A stretch of 64,000 nt of DNA from Paenibacillus sp. 481 (GCF_021223605.1 NZ_CP075175.1:434001-498000), one strand, 5' to 3'. Shown: positions 1-9,217, numbered from the stretch's first letter. Program-made: numbers and translations. The notes: generated from the letters alone by a model not told the origin.

Positions 1-231
1 TGTCGTCGAGACATTTAACGCGAGTCGAAATAGTGTCGTTATTAGCAGCAATGCCGGGAAAATAGAAAATTGCAGTACTTCCCGCGTGTTCATGGCAATA
101 AGCAAAATCAAGAGCGCTACTGATATGTTGATCACCAGCAAGATGTCCAACAGCAAAATCGGTATAGGCAAAACCATCATGAGCACGATGCCGATGACAC
201 CGACTAAGACGATTATATCTCTCGTTTTCAC
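1..231 (-). CDS. flhA: FlhA, flagellar export gate (N-terminal part only)
   Basis: Only the first 77 codons lie in the window; the gene runs off the left edge. The start is GTG with GGAGG nine bases upstream. The peptide starts MKTRDIIVLVGVIGIVLMMV and then shows closely spaced hydrophobic segments plus the FlhA-family stretch NTREVLQFSIFPALLLITT. FlhA is the large inner-membrane gate subunit of the flagellar type III export apparatus; its cytoplasmic ring binds chaperone-substrate complexes. It directly follows flhB with 26 bases between, as in other Bacillales flagellar operons. Confidence 0.95.
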   Translation of the reverse strand, partial: MKTRDIIVLVGVIGIVLMMVLPIPILLLDILLVINISVALLILLIAMNTREVLQFSIFPALLLITTLFRLALNVSTT

Positions 232-257
232 GGTTTATTTACCTCCATCCTATCCGC

Positions 258-1397
258 TCAATTCCCTTTGCCTTTCAATTTGTATACATATGCCAACACT
301 TCCGCCACCGCTTGGAACAAATCGGCCGGAATGGAGTCGCCGATCTCCGTCCGTTCGTACAGTGCGCGTGCGAGCGGCTTGTTTTCCATGGTCATAACGC
401 CATGTTCTTTGGCGAGTTCTTTAATTTTCAAAGCTACGTAGTCCTGTCCTTTTGCAATGACTTGCGGCGCCTCCATTGCATTTCCGTCATAACGTACCGC
501 AATCGCAAAGTGCGTCGGGTTCGTAATGACGACATCCGCTTTTGGCACTTCTTGCATCATACGCATTAACGCCATGCGCCGCTGACGCTCGCGAATTTTA
601 CCTTTGATAAGCGGATCGCCTTCCATTTTTTTAAACTCATCTTTGATGTCCTGTTTTGACATCCGTATACTTTTCTCGAATTCATATCGTTGATAAATGT
701 AGTCAAACACAGACAGAATACAAAGCGCCGCACCGATCTTGATCCCAAGTATTACGGTCAAATGAGCGGTGTAACCAAGTATTTCAGAAAGCGGCACGTG
801 CGACAGCTCCAAAATCCGGGCTTGCTCATCCAAAATGGATAAATACACAATAACGCTAATAATAGTGAGCTTAATGATGGATTTCAGAAATTCAACGAGT
901 GAGCGCATTGAAAAAATGTTTTTGAACCCTTTAATAGGGTCAATTTTACTGAACTGCATTTTCAGCGGCTCGCCGGTAAATAGAAATCCGATTTGCAAAT
1001 AGCTTGCGACTAGCGCCATAATAAATGCAATTAGCATGATGGGCGCAAGTAGAATTAAAAATTTTACAAACAAAAAGCCAAAATAGTCGATAATGTTATT
1101 GATTGATAATTCCATCAATAAGTGATGTTGAAAGGTATCCGCAAACAATTCAAACGTACGTTCTTTAAAGAACCCACCCATCATAAGCAAGCACATGAAC
1201 GTCGCCAGTAAAATAATTGAGCCCGTTAAATCCATACTCTTGGCAACTTGACCCTTATCACGGGACTCTTGCCGCTTCTTAGGAGTTGCTTCCTCTGTCT
1301 TCTCTTGCGAGAACAATTGCAAGTCGAGTTTCAGTCGCAGTTTTTTCTGCGAATGATCTTGATTTACAAAAGGTTGAATATATTGTAATTCCTTCAT
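258..1397 (-). CDS. flhB: FlhB, flagellar export switch protein
   Basis: 379 residues. A charged N-terminal part (EKTEEATPKKRQESRDKG, residues 32-49) is followed by four hydrophobic segments between about 58 and 235, then a cytoplasmic domain with the autocleavage motif NPTH at residues 293-296. FlhB cleaves itself between Asn and Pro and changes export specificity from hook to filament substrates. The ATG shares one base with the fliR stop (TAATG), with AGGGGG upstream, so the two are translationally coupled. The family usually starts near residue 22 here, but no other start codon with a ribosome site is visible. Confidence 0.97.
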   Translation of the reverse strand: MKELQYIQPFVNQDHSQKKLRLKLDLQLFSQEKTEEATPKKRQESRDKGQVAKSMDLTGSIILLATFMCLLMMGGFFKERTFELFADTFQHHLLMELSINNIIDYFGFLFVKFLILLAPIMLIAFIMALVASYLQIGFLFTGEPLKMQFSKIDPIKGFKNIFSMRSLVEFLKSIIKLTIISVIVYLSILDEQARILELSHVPLSEILGYTAHLTVILGIKIGAALCILSVFDYIYQRYEFEKSIRMSKQDIKDEFKKMEGDPLIKGKIRERQRRMALMRMMQEVPKADVVITNPTHFAIAVRYDGNAMEAPQVIAKGQDYVALKIKELAKEHGVMTMENKPLARALYERTEIGDSIPADLFQAVAEVLAYVYKLKGKGN

Positions 1398-2185
1398 TAA
1401 GCAGCCCCCTGCATGACACGCAGTAATTGTTCTAGTGCTTCGAACATCGAAGTGAACATCTGCTGCATGACGTAGATAAGGCCAGGTACGACCAATAACA
1501 GTAAGACAAGGCCCACAATAATTTTTAAAGGTAGACCAATGACGAATACGTTAAACTGCGGTGCTGTTCGGGCTAAGAATCCCAGTGCTACGTCCGTTAA
1601 AAAAAGCGCAACAATAATCGGCGCAGACACTTGAAAAGCAATCATAAACGCTTGCGCAAAGGATTGAGTAATGAACTCTGTCACTTGTCCGCTTGCGATC
1701 TGACTATAGAACCCGTTATGATCAACAGGCATCCATTCAAAGCTTTTCATGATTCCATCAATCAAATAATGATGACCGTTCATCCCAAGAAATAATAGAA
1801 CGACAAAGACGTACTTAAAGTTGCCCATCATGGGCGAGCTCGTCCCTGTAAGCGGATCGACGACATTCGCCATACCAAAGCCAATCTGCATGTCGATAAT
1901 CGAACCTGCTGTCTGTACAATGGTGAAAAACAAATTCGCTAAGAATCCGATTAGCAATCCGATAAGCACTTCACGTATAATGAATAAGACATAAGTTCCA
2001 TCAACTGGAACCGTGCTACCAAGTCCGAACAATAAATAGGCAATAAGACTAATAAAAAATGCAATGCCTAGCTTGAACTGTGTTGGCACGCCACGAGACG
2101 AGAAGATTGGAACGGTGACAAAGAACGCTGAAATTCGACACAGCGTGAGCAAAAAAACAGGGAAAGCTTGTACGAGCATTTCCAT
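1397..2185 (-). CDS. fliR: FliR, flagellar export membrane protein
   Basis: 262 residues, almost all hydrophobic, with about six predicted membrane segments. It shows the FliR-typical stretch GFGMANVVDPLTGTSSPMMG near residues 102-121. FliR builds the membrane core of the export gate together with FliP and FliQ. It follows fliQ by 11 bases and overlaps flhB by one. The ribosome site is weak (GGCTGTGGCGCG before ATG), consistent with coupling to upstream translation. Confidence 0.96.
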   Translation of the reverse strand: MEMLVQAFPVFLLTLCRISAFFVTVPIFSSRGVPTQFKLGIAFFISLIAYLLFGLGSTVPVDGTYVLFIIREVLIGLLIGFLANLFFTIVQTAGSIIDMQIGFGMANVVDPLTGTSSPMMGNFKYVFVVLLFLGMNGHHYLIDGIMKSFEWMPVDHNGFYSQIASGQVTEFITQSFAQAFMIAFQVSAPIIVALFLTDVALGFLARTAPQFNVFVIGLPLKIIVGLVLLLLVVPGLIYVMQQMFTSMFEALEQLLRVMQGAA

Positions 2186-2196
2186 CGCGCCACAGC

Positions 2197-2466
2197 CTAA
2201 CCAATATATTGATGCAAATTATTTAAAATGGTATGTGTGAAATCGACCATACTCGTCAACATCCACGGTCCGAACAACAACATGACGACGAGTACCGCGA
2301 TAATTTTCGGTACAAACGCCAGCGTCTGCTCTTGTATTTGTGTTGTCGCTTGAAATACACTTATAATTAAACCGACAATGAGCGCAACGGCCAACATCGG
2401 GGCACTAATTTTTAGTGTAGCGAACACGGCCTCTCCGGCTAAACCGATAATAAATTCCGCACTCAT
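2197..2466 (-). CDS. fliQ: FliQ, flagellar export membrane protein
   Basis: 89 residues with two long hydrophobic helices (about 16-38 and 54-75) and the conserved FQATTQIQEQTLAFVPK loop between them, diagnostic of FliQ. It is part of the export gate core with FliP and FliR. A clear AGGAGG precedes the ATG. It sits between fliP and fliR in the usual order. Confidence 0.97.
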   Translation of the reverse strand: MSAEFIIGLAGEAVFATLKISAPMLAVALIVGLIISVFQATTQIQEQTLAFVPKIIAVLVVMLLFGPWMLTSMVDFTHTILNNLHQYIG

Positions 2467-2496
2467 CGCACAAACCTCCTATATACCCGTCTATCG

Positions 2497-3252
2497 TCAA
2501 ACGTTAAAGCTCATCAGCAACGATTTGACTATTAAGTACCAACCGTCTACGAGTACGAACAGCAAAATTTTAAACGGCAACGAAATCATGACTGGTGGGA
2601 GCATCATCATCCCCATCGCCATCAAAGTACTGGCAATGACCATATCGATAACGAGAAATGGTATGAAGATCATGAACCCCATTTGAAATGCCGTTTTCAA
2701 CTCGCTAATCGCAAAGGCGGGAACGAGTACTGTTAAAGGAATGTCCTTGTACGATTTCGGTTTATCCGTTTTGGTGTATTTCATAAATAAGAGTAAATCT
2801 TTTTCCCGAGTATGAGAGAACATGAATTTCTTCATTGGTTCTGAAGCTTTATCCAGCGCTTGAGTTTGGCTAAGTTCACCTTTCAAATAAGGCTGCAAGG
2901 CTACTTTATTGACTTCTCCAAGCGTTGGGGACATCACAAACAAAGTCATAAAGAGTGCTAAACCAATTAATATCTGATTGGGTGGCATTTGCTGCGTTCC
3001 TAATGAAGTACGCACGAAGCCCAGCACGATGACAATCCGTGTAAACGATGTCATCAAAATAAGAATAGCAGGTGCCAGACTTAACACTGTAATTAACAGC
3101 AAGATACCCAATGAAGTTGCGCCAGACTGTGGCCCACCATTGCCGACTTTAATGTCGATATTCGGGATGACAGATGACGCAGCCGCCCAATCAGCAGCAA
3201 GACCAGAAAATAGCGTCATTGCAGTTAGCGTGAGTATCAATTTCTTATTCAT
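2497..3252 (-). CDS. fliP: FliP, flagellar export membrane protein
   Basis: 251 residues. A cleavable-type signal sequence (residues 1 to about 25) precedes the FliP body with TSFTRIVIVLGFVRTSLGTQ and the C-terminal membrane helices (IFIPFLVIDMVIAS). FliP is the main ring-forming subunit of the export gate core. It lies 8 bases after fliO, the usual neighbour that helps FliP assemble. The ribosome site is weak, which suggests translational coupling. Confidence 0.97.
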   Translation of the reverse strand: MNKKLILTLTAMTLFSGLAADWAAASSVIPNIDIKVGNGGPQSGATSLGILLLITVLSLAPAILILMTSFTRIVIVLGFVRTSLGTQQMPPNQILIGLALFMTLFVMSPTLGEVNKVALQPYLKGELSQTQALDKASEPMKKFMFSHTREKDLLLFMKYTKTDKPKSYKDIPLTVLVPAFAISELKTAFQMGFMIFIPFLVIDMVIASTLMAMGMMMLPPVMISLPFKILLFVLVDGWYLIVKSLLMSFNV

Positions 3253-3260
3253 GGGTCCAT

Positions 3261-3809
3261 CTACCGATCTGAATTGGTATCGTCCTTCAGTAATTGCTCC
3301 ACTTGGCGATTGCGGTTCGGCAGTTGCTCAAGCTTTGCGTGAAACATTTCATGGAATGATACAGAAGACGAATCTGCATCATGTATTTCGATATCAAGCT
3401 GTTTCGTTGACTGCTTGCGCGAATTGCGCAGACGGTCAAGCCAATCTCTCCAACCTGTCGGCCAAGTCATGTGCCGGGCAGCATGTGCCGCCTGAAAGGC
3501 GGCTACAATTTGCGCTGCCTGCTCGGGGTCGGACACCTTATCAATTAAAGTAATGTCCTCCCCGATGCCCAGCACATACACGACATCTCCGACCTCGACA
3601 ATTTGCAGTGACTTGTTAGGTCCTAGTCCAGTTCCGCCTATCGTACGAATACCTTGATTCATTTGCCATAGGCGGTTTTTTCGACTCAACAATTTAATGA
3701 ATAGAACGATAAGTACTATAATGACAGCAAGTGACAGCAATACCGTCACTAAACTGCCTATGTAATCGCCGAATCCTGAAGCCTGCGGTATTTGAGCGCC
3801 GGAAGCCAT
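3261..3809 (-). CDS. fliO: FliO/FliZ-type flagellar biosynthesis protein
   Basis: 182 residues. One membrane helix near the N-terminus (about 15-40) is followed by basic residues and a FliO-type cytoplasmic domain with the pattern IRTIGGTGLGPNKSLQIVEV. The C-terminal 60 residues are hydrophilic and not conserved. FliO stabilises FliP during assembly of the export gate. It sits between cheY (4-base gap) and fliP. B. subtilis calls this gene fliZ. Confidence 0.9.
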   Translation of the reverse strand: MASGAQIPQASGFGDYIGSLVTVLLSLAVIIVLIVLFIKLLSRKNRLWQMNQGIRTIGGTGLGPNKSLQIVEVGDVVYVLGIGEDITLIDKVSDPEQAAQIVAAFQAAHAARHMTWPTGWRDWLDRLRNSRKQSTKQLDIEIHDADSSSVSFHEMFHAKLEQLPNRNRQVEQLLKDDTNSDR

Positions 3810-3813
3810 CAGT

Positions 3814-4176
3814 TTAACCTAGCGTCTTCTTAATAGCCTCGATAACGCGGTCTGCCTGGAATGGCTTCACGATGAAGTCTTTAGCGCCTGCTTGGATCGC
3901 ATCGATAACCATCGCTTGCTGTCCCATTGCGGAGCACATAATGACTTTTGCGTTCGGGTCCATTTTACGAATTTCTTTCAATGACGTAATACCGTCCATT
4001 TCCGGCATTGTAATGTCCATTGTAATAAGGTCTGGTTTATGTTCTTTGTACTTTTCGATCGCTTGTGCACCGTCCGATGCTTCACCCACGACTTCATAAC
4101 CATTCTTAGTCAGAATGTCGCGAATCATCATTCGCATAAACGCTGCATCATCTACGATCAAAATACGGTTTGCCAT
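3814..4176 (-). CDS. cheY: CheY, chemotaxis response regulator
   Basis: 120 residues, a single receiver domain. Asp9 and Asp10 form the acidic pocket, Asp54 (TMDITMPEMDG) is the expected phospho-acceptor, Ser82 the switch residue and Lys104 (FIVKPF) the conserved lysine. There is no output domain. Phospho-CheY binds the FliM/FliY switch complex to set rotation direction. It lies directly downstream of fliY, whose CheC-like part can dephosphorylate CheY, an order typical of Bacillales. Confidence 0.97.
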   Translation of the reverse strand: MANRILIVDDAAFMRMMIRDILTKNGYEVVGEASDGAQAIEKYKEHKPDLITMDITMPEMDGITSLKEIRKMDPNAKVIMCSAMGQQAMVIDAIQAGAKDFIVKPFQADRVIEAIKKTLG

Positions 4177-4198
4177 CGTTGAGAGTCCTCCCTAAATC

Positions 4199-5440
4199 TT
4201 ATTGTAGTTTCTGAATTCGATCCCACTGGTTGATGATGTCTGTGACGCGTACGCCGAAATTCTCATCGATTACAACAACTTCCCCTTTTGCAATGAGTTT
4301 GTTGTTGACGAGAATATCCACAGGTTCGCCTGCCAGCTTGTCTAACTCGATAATTGAACCTTGCGACAGCTCCAAAATCTCTTTGATTTGTTTGTGTGTC
4401 CTACCTAATTCTACTGTGACTTTAAGCGGGATGTCCAACAATAAATTTAGATTTGATTCGTCAGGCTGCACAAATGGTGCAGACTGTAAATTAGCAAATT
4501 GGACAGGCTGTACGTTCGTATTCCGGTTTTGCACCGCCCCGTAAGCCGCAGGAGCTCCCTGAGCTGGATGCTGGCCATACATTGGGTCATTCATTTGCCC
4601 AACATTTGGCGGATATGGAGATGGAGCTGAATAGCCTCCGCCCATAGGGTTTGACTGCTGCACTTGCGGCTCAGGTTGAGCATAACTAGGTGCTTGATGG
4701 CTTGCTGTAACAGCTGCCGCAGTTTCAGCAACCGTATCGACACTAATCGGCTCTGTAGAGCCCATCAAGCTGCGTACCATTTCCCGTGCAAACGGTATCG
4801 TCAGCAATTGCATAATTGTAGAATCAATTAAGTCGCTAATCGTTAAGCGGAACGAGATTTTAACAAGTACCTTGTCTTCCGGTAAGTTGTTAACCCCTTC
4901 ACCACTCAACGTGTTCAAAATACCGATGCCTGGCGGTGAAATATTTACCATGCGATTAAAAATCGTTGACATGGATGTTGCAGACGAACCCATCATTTGA
5001 TTCATCGCTTCCTGAACAGCACTAATATGAATTTCGTTCAATTCGTCGGAAACGTTGTGTCCATCTCCACCTAACATCAAGTCAGCAATAATTTGCGCAT
5101 CAGATGTTTTGATAACTAAAGAATTGACTCCTTCAAAACCATCCACGTAACGCACATGCACCGCCACGTGCGGCTTCGGGAACTCATTTTCTAAGTTATC
5201 TTTGTTTAACGCCGTAATACGTGGCGTCGTAATTTCAACCTTCTTGCCTAGCAAGGTCGATAGTGCTGTCGCCGCACTGCCAAAAGTAATGTTGCCGATT
5301 TCACCAAGCGCGTCAATTTCAATCGGGTCCAAATATTGTTCGACGGAAGGAGTCGCGGCATCTGCAGCAGACGGTTCGTCACCCGTTTTTTTCAATAATG
5401 CGTCAATTTCCTCCTGCGACAAGTACTCTTTACTCGTCAT
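4199..5440 (-). CDS. fliY: FliY, flagellar switch protein and CheY-P phosphatase
   Basis: 413 residues from the chosen start. It carries an N-terminal EEIDALL motif (FliM-binding or CheY-P-binding type), a CheC-like middle domain with two repeats (IDALGEIGNITFGSAATALS; ISAVQEAMNQMMGSSATSMS), a Pro/Gln-rich linker at about 250-325, and a C-terminal FliN/SpoA domain (DIPLKVTVELGRTHKQI). It replaces FliN in the rotor switch and removes phosphate from CheY-P. A longer frame starts at 5458, but GGAG lies inside it nine bases before ATG 5440, so 5440 is preferred. It overlaps fliM by 11 bases. Confidence 0.95.
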   Translation of the reverse strand: MTSKEYLSQEEIDALLKKTGDEPSAADAATPSVEQYLDPIEIDALGEIGNITFGSAATALSTLLGKKVEITTPRITALNKDNLENEFPKPHVAVHVRYVDGFEGVNSLVIKTSDAQIIADLMLGGDGHNVSDELNEIHISAVQEAMNQMMGSSATSMSTIFNRMVNISPPGIGILNTLSGEGVNNLPEDKVLVKISFRLTISDLIDSTIMQLLTIPFAREMVRSLMGSTEPISVDTVAETAAAVTASHQAPSYAQPEPQVQQSNPMGGGYSAPSPYPPNVGQMNDPMYGQHPAQGAPAAYGAVQNRNTNVQPVQFANLQSAPFVQPDESNLNLLLDIPLKVTVELGRTHKQIKEILELSQGSIIELDKLAGEPVDILVNNKLIAKGEVVVIDENFGVRVTDIINQWDRIQKLQ

Positions 5441-6428
5441 GCTCTTCCACTCCTTCATCTAACACTTGCTCGATTTGCACCGCCATGCGGTCTTTCAGCA
5501 CACCCGGCGAGCCGATATATTTCACGCGGTCGCCTATCCGAATGTCCAAGCCTTCGTCTACTGATTTGTTCAGCGCAATGACGTCACCGACACTCAGTTG
5601 CAGCATTTCATTCACCGTAATTGAAGAGCTCCCCAACTCGGCCGAAATGAGCAATTTTGCTTTGCTGACACGTTGACGCAGCTTTTCAATTTCTATCGGT
5701 TCCCGCGTTTTTTTCTCCGATACGAACCAAGAGTGTACCGATAATTTCGGCATAATTGGCTCGATAACAACGTGCGGAATACATAAGTTAATCATGCCAG
5801 TTGTATCTCCGATTTTTGTACTCAATGAAATGAGTGCAATCGTTTCGTTAGGAGACACGATCTGCATAAATTGCGGGTTCGTCTCAAGAGCTTCCAATCG
5901 CGGACGAATGTCCAGCACATTTTTCCACGCCTCTTGCAAACTATCAAATGCTCGACTAAAAATACGTTCCATAACTGTCGTTTCAATTTCAGTTAAGGCG
6001 TTAATTTTCGTCGGAGTTGTACCTACGCCTCCTAAAAGGCGATCCAGCATCGCAAAAGCAACGTTCGGATTCACTTCCAATACCATGCGGCCTTTAAGCG
6101 GCTCAGCTTCGAAAATGTTCAAAATTGTCATTTTCGGGATCGATCGAATAAACTCATCGTACGGTAATTGCTCAACCTGAACGACATTAATTTGCACGAA
6201 AGTGCGCAACTGCGCTGAGAAATAAGTCGTCAAATATCTAGAAAAATTTTCGTGGATGCGAGTTAAACTGCGAATATGGTCTTTTGAAAAACGAACGGCT
6301 CGCTTGAAATCGTATGAACGGATTTTGCGCTGCGTTTCCTCTTTTTTCAACTCTTCTGCATCCATCTCGCCAGAAGACAACGCCGCCAGTAAAGCGTCAA
6401 TCTCGTTCTGCGATAAAACGTCAACCAA
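5430..6428 (-). CDS. fliM: FliM, flagellar motor switch protein
   Basis: 332 residues from a TTG start. The N-terminal VLSQNEIDALLAALSSGEMD is the CheY-P-binding peptide, then a CheC-like middle domain and a C-terminal SpoA domain (LSVGDVIALNKSVDEG) follow. FliM connects FliG and FliY in the C-ring. A GTG at 6437 is possible, but it lies inside the AAGGGGG ribosome site; TTG at 6428 has ideal spacing and gives the family's usual N-terminus. Confidence 0.95.
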   Translation of the reverse strand: MVDVLSQNEIDALLAALSSGEMDAEELKKEETQRKIRSYDFKRAVRFSKDHIRSLTRIHENFSRYLTTYFSAQLRTFVQINVVQVEQLPYDEFIRSIPKMTILNIFEAEPLKGRMVLEVNPNVAFAMLDRLLGGVGTTPTKINALTEIETTVMERIFSRAFDSLQEAWKNVLDIRPRLEALETNPQFMQIVSPNETIALISLSTKIGDTTGMINLCIPHVVIEPIMPKLSVHSWFVSEKKTREPIEIEKLRQRVSKAKLLISAELGSSSITVNEMLQLSVGDVIALNKSVDEGLDIRIGDRVKYIGSPGVLKDRMAVQIEQVLDEGVEEHDE

Positions 6429-6480
6429 TCGTTTCACCCCCTTACAGGAATCAGCAACAACACTTGTGACTGAAAGTTCT

Positions 6481-6936
6481 TTAGATGCGTGTCATAATAA
6501 ATTCAGTCAAGTCAACTTGGATAAGCTTTCCTTCTGGAAGCTCTTTATTTATGAGATCGAGCAACCTCGCACATAACTGATCCTGACCTTTTTCGCCTTG
6601 TAAATCTTCAGGCTTCATATTCGCTAATACACGCAATATAAGCGGCTTGATACGCAAATCTTTAATTTTGTCAAAATCCTCTTTCGTGCTTACACTATCG
6701 AGTTGGAATGCAAATGCCGTTAGCACCACATACTCTCGATCTGCTAAATTCGTCTTAATGTCCGTCATTTGTGACGTCATTTCTACGATTTCATCCGCAG
6801 ATAGTTCAATTTTTTCAGAACTAGCTGCATCCGTTGGTGAGTTGCTAGTTCCTGTGTTCAACAACATGATGACTACTAATGCGATCAATGTAACGGCAAG
6901 CAGCATCGTGATCATCCACGGCAACATTCGTTTCAT
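6481..6936 (-). CDS. fliL: FliL, flagellar basal-body-associated protein
   Basis: 151 residues with one N-terminal membrane helix (about 5-27) and an extracellular stomatin-like FliL domain (YVVLTAFAFQLDSVSTKEDF, LVKxDLTEFI-like C-terminus). FliL rings surround the stator units and support motor output. The start ATG overlaps the flbD stop (ATGA), with GGAGGG just upstream in flbD, so the two are translationally coupled. Confidence 0.93.
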   Translation of the reverse strand: MKRMLPWMITMLLAVTLIALVVIMLLNTGTSNSPTDAASSEKIELSADEIVEMTSQMTDIKTNLADREYVVLTAFAFQLDSVSTKEDFDKIKDLRIKPLILRVLANMKPEDLQGEKGQDQLCARLLDLINKELPEGKLIQVDLTEFIMTRI

Positions 6937-7157
6937 GGCTGTCCCTCCGATGATTGTGTCTTAATCGTTCCTGAAACGACTCCAACGGAACGTATGTATT
7001 GTTGAATAAGGCTGATAACTTCGGAAGCATCCTCTAACACGATTATTCTTTTGCCTGTCGTCAACGAAATGTACGTATCAGGCGTTTCTTCTACGGATTC
7101 AATCAGTAACGCGTTAAGCCACATTTTTGAACCGTTCAGACGTGTAACCTGTATCAT
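6933..7157 (-). CDS. swrD: FlbD/SwrD family protein
   Basis: 74 residues beginning MIQVTRLNGSKMWLNALLIE, the FlbD family signature, followed by a TTGKRIIVLEDASEV block. B. subtilis SwrD (YlzI) is needed for swarming and raises flagellar motor power; the mechanism is not settled. It lies between flgE and fliL as in Bacillus. There is AAGGAGG before the ATG. The 3' end overlaps fliL by four bases. Confidence 0.9.
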   Translation of the reverse strand: MIQVTRLNGSKMWLNALLIESVEETPDTYISLTTGKRIIVLEDASEVISLIQQYIRSVGVVSGTIKTQSSEGQP

Positions 7158-7275
7158 CGTTTAACCTCCTTTACCAGCATAACCGCAAGCCCCTGACTCA
7201 GCTTTTTGTGATTCATGCAAACATTTTGTTACGTAACCACTAAATCAGGAGCCCGCAGCCGTTATACGATCAGCC

Positions 7276-8094
7276 TTATCGTTTCAAATTAACTACTTCT
7301 TGCAGTACTTCATCGGAAGTCGTAATGATACGTGAGTTCGCTTGGAAACCACGTTGCGCAACGATCATCTCCGTGAATTCTGCTGTCAAATCGACGTTCG
7401 ACATTTCCAATTGACCGGAAATGATAGCGCCTGTACCAACCTCGCCGTTGTTCGCATTCGTGATGGTTACTTCACCATCAGGACTGGAGTTTGGCGTGCT
7501 GCGATACAAGTTACCACCCATCTTTTCCAAACCTTCTGGGTTAGGTACTTTAACTACCCCGATAAATGTTCCAGTTGCAGATGTAGTTCCATCATTGATC
7601 TTCGCAATAATTTCGCCTGTTTCAGAAATAGTAAAAGATGTAACATCTTCACCAAGTTGAATATTAGCTCCATCGCTGCTCATCACAAACATACCGTCTG
7701 AAGTAACCAAGTTGCGATCTGCATCCAAATGGAAGTCGCCCGCACGTGTCAAGAATGGAACTTCCTGGTCTTCACTCAATCTCACAGGGAAAAATCCATC
7801 GCCGTCAATTCGCAAATCAAGCGGACGGTTTGTTGTCATTGCACTACCGCCCGTATGAATCGTGTCGATAGCAGCTATCTCAACACCAAGACCGATCTGC
7901 TTCGCGTTTATACCCCCTTGATTGTCTCCAGGAGGTGTAACTCCAGAAATGGTTTGGCTCATAATATCTTTGAACATTACACGTCCAGCTTTATAGCCAG
8001 CCGTATTAACGTTCGCAATGTTGTTACCGATGACGTCGAGTTTCGTTTGAAAACCACGCATACCCGATACGCCTGAATACATCGAGCGAATCAT
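7276..8094 (-). CDS. flgE: FlgE-type flagellar hook protein (short Bacillales form)
   Basis: 272 residues. The N-terminal rod/hook motif (RSMYSGVSGMRGFQTKLDVI, with ANVNTAGYKA) and the C-terminal helix (VDLTAEFTEMIVAQRGFQAN) pair as in all hook and rod proteins. It has FlgG-like length, but its place between flgD and swrD matches the gene now called flgE in B. subtilis. A longer frame begins at ATG 8106, but that ATG abuts the AAAGGA ribosome site; ATG 8094 has correct spacing. It should form the hook after export through the FlhAB gate. Confidence 0.9.
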   Translation of the reverse strand: MIRSMYSGVSGMRGFQTKLDVIGNNIANVNTAGYKAGRVMFKDIMSQTISGVTPPGDNQGGINAKQIGLGVEIAAIDTIHTGGSAMTTNRPLDLRIDGDGFFPVRLSEDQEVPFLTRAGDFHLDADRNLVTSDGMFVMSSDGANIQLGEDVTSFTISETGEIIAKINDGTTSATGTFIGVVKVPNPEGLEKMGGNLYRSTPNSSPDGEVTITNANNGEVGTGAIISGQLEMSNVDLTAEFTEMIVAQRGFQANSRIITTSDEVLQEVVNLKR

Positions 8095-8208
8095 TAATTC
8101 AACCATCCTTTCAAATTGAAAATATATGTGTACATTCTTTGCTCACTTCCGTCGGTCCATGAGCTCGGGCCCCCTATTCGGTCCAGCCCATCTAAAGCGA
8201 TATCGTTG

Positions 8209-8604
8209 TTATTTCATTAAAATCGCGCTATCGATCTCCGTGAACACATGGTCGCGTTGAGACGCTTCATCCAAGGCTGTAATAACGGTTCGTGCCTTTA
8301 CATTTACAATAAACGCAGCATTGTCAACGACAACTAACGCTTGCTTTGAGCCCTTGCCTGCTGCTTGTGCCACAGCTTGCTGCACTTTGCCCATAAGCTC
8401 AGAAGTCAGTTCCAAACCACGCTCTTGCATCCGTACCTTAGCATGATGACTAAAATGCACCGGCTCTGAACGCTTCAACTCTCGTTCTAACATATGTTGG
8501 AACGAAGGCTTCGTGGCAGGTTGGCTTAGCTCGCCAGCACGACGCTGTTGCGCATGCAGTGGGGCCGATGATCCGATATGACCAATGGGTCCATTCAGCT
8601 TCAT
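8209..8604 (-). CDS. Flagellar operon protein, TIGR02530 type
   Basis: 131 residues. The core HFSHHAKVRMQERGLELTSE followed by AFIVNVKARTVITALD matches the small conserved 'flagellar operon protein' family found next to flgD in Bacillales and Clostridia. Its biochemical role is unknown. The start ATG overlaps the flgD stop by four bases (ATGA), implying coupled translation and a hook-assembly role by context. The 114 bases up to flgE carry only a short direct repeat (TGGACCGA). Confidence 0.88.
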   Translation of the reverse strand: MKLNGPIGHIGSSAPLHAQQRRAGELSQPATKPSFQHMLERELKRSEPVHFSHHAKVRMQERGLELTSELMGKVQQAVAQAAGKGSKQALVVVDNAAFIVNVKARTVITALDEASQRDHVFTEIDSAILMK

Positions 8605-9170
8605 GGAGTCAACCCACCATTCGTGCCGTTTGCAGGAGCAGTTGCACCGCCTTTAGTATCGGTTGTCGGACTATTTCCTGCGCTTGGCGCCGGAGCACTC
8701 TTTGCTGCGTCACGAATCTCTGCAATCTTCTCGATCTCGATCTGCGCACCGTCCACGTTCGCATACGGTTTGCCGTCTTTAACGAGGATCGATTCCACAA
8801 CACCGGACTTGAGTTCTCCTTGACCAACGCTGCCATCCGTCTGCTGCTGTCCAGGCACAATCCAAGAGATTTGCTTACCAATCAAATTGGAAGACATGCC
8901 GATCGACGACTGCATTGAGTTAATTTGAGTTGAAATCTTCGTCAATTGCTCAACAGAAGAAAATTGTGCCATTTGCGCAATTAACTCATGGTTTTGCAAC
9001 GGTGACAACGGATCTTGATTTCCCATCTGTGTCATCAAGATTTTGAGAAACTGATCTTTACCTAGCTGCTGTTTCTTCTCATGACTCGGAACCTTTACCA
9101 GATTGTCCTTGGCATAGTTAGGCCACACCGGTTTAGGACCTAGCGGTCTATCTGCTTTTATAGTTGTCAT
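8601..9170 (-). CDS. flgD: FlgD, hook-cap scaffolding protein
   Basis: 189 residues. The N-terminal signature LGKDQFLKILMTQMGNQDPL (residues 37-56) and the following FSSVEQLTKI are typical of FlgD export and cap regions. The C-terminal part (residues 100-155) is a short Tudor-like domain and the tail is Ala/Pro/Gly-rich. FlgD caps the growing hook and is shed at completion. It is shorter than proteobacterial FlgD, as is usual in Bacillales. Confidence 0.94.
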   Translation of the reverse strand: MTTIKADRPLGPKPVWPNYAKDNLVKVPSHEKKQQLGKDQFLKILMTQMGNQDPLSPLQNHELIAQMAQFSSVEQLTKISTQINSMQSSIGMSSNLIGKQISWIVPGQQQTDGSVGQGELKSGVVESILVKDGKPYANVDGAQIEIEKIAEIRDAAKSAPAPSAGNSPTTDTKGGATAPANGTNGGLTP

Positions 9171-9217
9171 AAGGCTTACACCTCCTTGCTCATGTCAACT
9201 TCTCATTCTCTATCGTT

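Noticed and set aside
86-397. Plus-strand frame of 103 codons over flhA/flhB
   Set aside because: It is the antisense shadow of two clear genes and has no ribosome site.
566-748. Alternative minus-strand frame inside flhB
   Set aside because: It overlaps conserved FlhB sequence in another frame and shows no family pattern.
7158-7275. Possible stem in the flgE-swrD gap (CTCCTGA with TCAGGGG)
   Set aside because: Arms are short with a wobble pair and no T-run; too weak to call.
8107-8208. Direct repeat TGGACCGA and GGGCCC in the flgE gap
   Set aside because: Repeats are too short to separate from chance.
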